From Acidimicrobiaceae bacterium (GTDB taxonomy: Bacteria; Actinomycetota; Acidimicrobiia; Acidimicrobiales; Bog-793), in contig DAIDIA010000141.1 of assembly GCA_027459565.1 (NCBI GenBank), positions 1 through 13,373 on the forward strand: 13,373 bases of DNA. The letters run 5' to 3'. Positions 12,350 through 13,373 of this stretch are shown here, piece after piece. Numbering within the stretch: the first letter of the stretch is position 1; every line of letters begins with the position of its first letter. The notes beneath the pieces are model-generated. The model had not been told where the DNA came from. It did no database searches and saw only the letters and a program-made list of their open reading frames with translations. The translations under genes and the position numbers were made by a program.

Positions 12350-13104
12350 TGGGTCAGACGAACCAGCACAGCCGCGGTTCATGGCCCAAGATCCTCGTCG
12401 CCGAAGACGACGAGTCACATGTCCTCGCACTGACCCTCGGCCTCGAACGCGAGGGGTTTGCGGTCTCCGCGCTCAGCGATGGCCGAGACGTCGTCAAGGC
12501 CGTCGGTGCAATCGATCCCGACATCATCTTGCTCGACGTCATGTTGCCGGGGCTGTCGGGAATCGACATCTGTCGTCAGCTTCGGGCCTCTGGAGTCGAG
12601 ACTCCGATCATCATGCTGAGCGCCCGGAATGAAGAGGTCGACATCGTCGTCGGCATCGAAGTCGGCGCCGATGACTACGTGGCGAAGCCGTATCGCATCA
12701 GAGAGCTCGTCGCGCGAATCAATGCTGTGCGCAGACGCCGGACCACACCCGCAAGGACCGAGGTCGCGCGCGCGATCGGACATCTCGCGAGTGCATCGGA
12801 TGTGCTTTGCGTCGGAGCCGTGAGACTCGACAGCGCTCGACACGAGGTCTACGTCCGTGACGTCAAGATCGACATGCCGCTCCGCGAATTCCAGCTGCTC
12901 CGAGCATTGATGGAACACGCCGGCCACGTCGTCACAAGAGAGACGCTGATCGACAGCGTGTGGGGCTTCGAATACGACGGTGACACGAGGATCATTGCGA
13001 CGCTGGTCGGACGACTGCGCTCGAAGATCGAAGATGACCCAGACGATCCTCAGCACATCGTGACGATCCGGGGTGTCGGATACCGGTTCAACGACCGTTA
13101 TTGA
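12349..13104 (+). CDS. OmpR/PhoB-family response regulator, RegX3-like
   Basis: DNA-binding two-component response regulator, 251 residues from GTG 12349. The receiver domain (about 14-130) has acidic residues Glu19/Asp20, phosphoacceptor Asp63 (LLDVMLPG), Ser91 (MLSARNE) and Lys113 (VAKPYRIRELVARI). The KPY...REL sequence is typical of RegX3/PhoP-like members. A linker (about 131-155) leads to a winged-helix domain with LREFQLLRALMEHAGHVVTRETLIDSVWG and the closing VTIRGVGYRF. No histidine kinase gene adjoins it in the window (pyrE follows 71 bp later), so its partner is unknown. The start is uncertain: the frame is closed upstream at 12307-12309, and AGGAGG overlaps the GTG. PHO-box-like repeats upstream suggest autoregulation. 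Confidence 0.94.
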   Translation: MGQTNQHSRGSWPKILVAEDDESHVLALTLGLEREGFAVSALSDGRDVVKAVGAIDPDIILLDVMLPGLSGIDICRQLRASGVETPIIMLSARNEEVDIVVGIEVGADDYVAKPYRIRELVARINAVRRRRTTPARTEVARAIGHLASASDVLCVGAVRLDSARHEVYVRDVKIDMPLREFQLLRALMEHAGHVVTRETLIDSVWGFEYDGDTRIIATLVGRLRSKIEDDPDDPQHIVTIRGVGYRFNDRY

Positions 13105-13137
13105 CGCGCGGTCCCTTTCTCGATGGCTCCTCACGTC

Positions 13138-13166
13138 TTTCATCGCCTCCGAGGGCGCCCTACAGT
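13138..13166 (+). promoter_or_regulatory. pyrE promoter, leaderless-type
   Basis: TTTCAT (13138-13143), 17 nt, TACAGT (13161-13166), then 9 nt to ATG 13176. There is no Shine-Dalgarno site. This predicts a 5' leader of zero to a few bases and argues against the usual long pyrimidine-regulated leader. Confidence 0.45.
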
Positions 13167-13175
13167 TGCCTACAT

Positions 13176-13373
13176 ATGATCAGCCACTCCAAGACCGTCC
13201 TGAACGAACCACTGCGCACCGACCTGCTCACAGTCATCCGCGAGCGCGGATACACCCGCAGCACCGAACCCTTCCGGCTCTCCGCGGGAGGGCTCAGCCA
13301 TGATTATGTCGACATGCGCCGGGCAGTCTCGCGTGGCGAGGATCTCCTGCTCGCCGCGCAGGGCGTCATCGAG
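13176..13373 (+). CDS. pyrE: orotate phosphoribosyltransferase (5' part)
   Basis: N-terminal 66 residues of a PyrE-like enzyme; the frame runs off the window. PyrE joins orotate to PRPP to give OMP in pyrimidine synthesis. RTDLLTVIRERGYTRSTEPFRLSAGG...HDYVDMRRAVSRGEDL matches the start of the actinobacterial form, where the substrate-binding loop (L/S-A-G-G-x-S-x-D/Y-x-D) precedes the helix. The PRPP-binding motif lies beyond the edge, so the family call rests on this N-terminal pattern. ATG 13176 is the first start after a clear -10-like TACAGT. It is 71 bp downstream of the response regulator and probably separately transcribed. Confidence 0.82.
   Translation, partial: MISHSKTVLNEPLRTDLLTVIRERGYTRSTEPFRLSAGGLSHDYVDMRRAVSRGEDLLLAAQGVIE

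Overview
The window looks like ordinary chromosome from a moderately high-GC actinobacterium, most plausibly an acidimicrobial lineage. This placement is an inference. It rests on a RegX3-like response regulator, a PAC2-family protein, a membrane-anchored cyclophilin paired with a soluble copy, an alpha/beta-overlapping aspartokinase next to asd, frequent GTG starts, and -10-like TANNNT hexamers 6-9 nt before many start codons. I see no tRNA or rRNA gene, insertion sequence, CRISPR array, prophage or att site. No gap over 300 bases lacks a gene.

Left part (1-3651): the 3'-truncated end of an aldo/keto reductase gene (minus), a two-helix membrane protein resembling DUF1003 (minus), a divergent GNAT acetyltransferase (plus), a PAC2-family protein (plus) and a convergent NIPSNAP-domain protein (minus).

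Centre (3710-8615): a type-3 (archaeal/eukaryotic-like) prolyl-tRNA synthetase (plus) converges on the aspartate-family pair asd and ask (minus, ask upstream). Together ask and asd supply aspartate semialdehyde for lysine/diaminopimelate, threonine and methionine. The ask gene has a strong internal Shine-Dalgarno site and ATG that should yield a separate regulatory beta subunit. Upstream lie a crotonase-fold gene lacking both hydratase glutamates and the frame-broken remains, or error-containing copy, of a small zinc-ribbon gene.

Right part (8630-13373): tandem cyclophilins, the first membrane-anchored and the second soluble. An apparent minus-strand operon follows: VIT1/CCC1-type transporter, SixA-like histidine phosphatase and S51-family peptidase. 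Divergent from it is an OmpR-family response regulator whose upstream region holds 11-bp-spaced PHO-box-like repeats. The 5' end of pyrE closes the window.

No clearly new multi-gene system is visible. The items most worth a second look are the recurrent leaderless-type promoter architecture, the PHO-box-like operator, the crotonase with altered active site, the disrupted zinc-ribbon ORF and the tandem cyclophilins.
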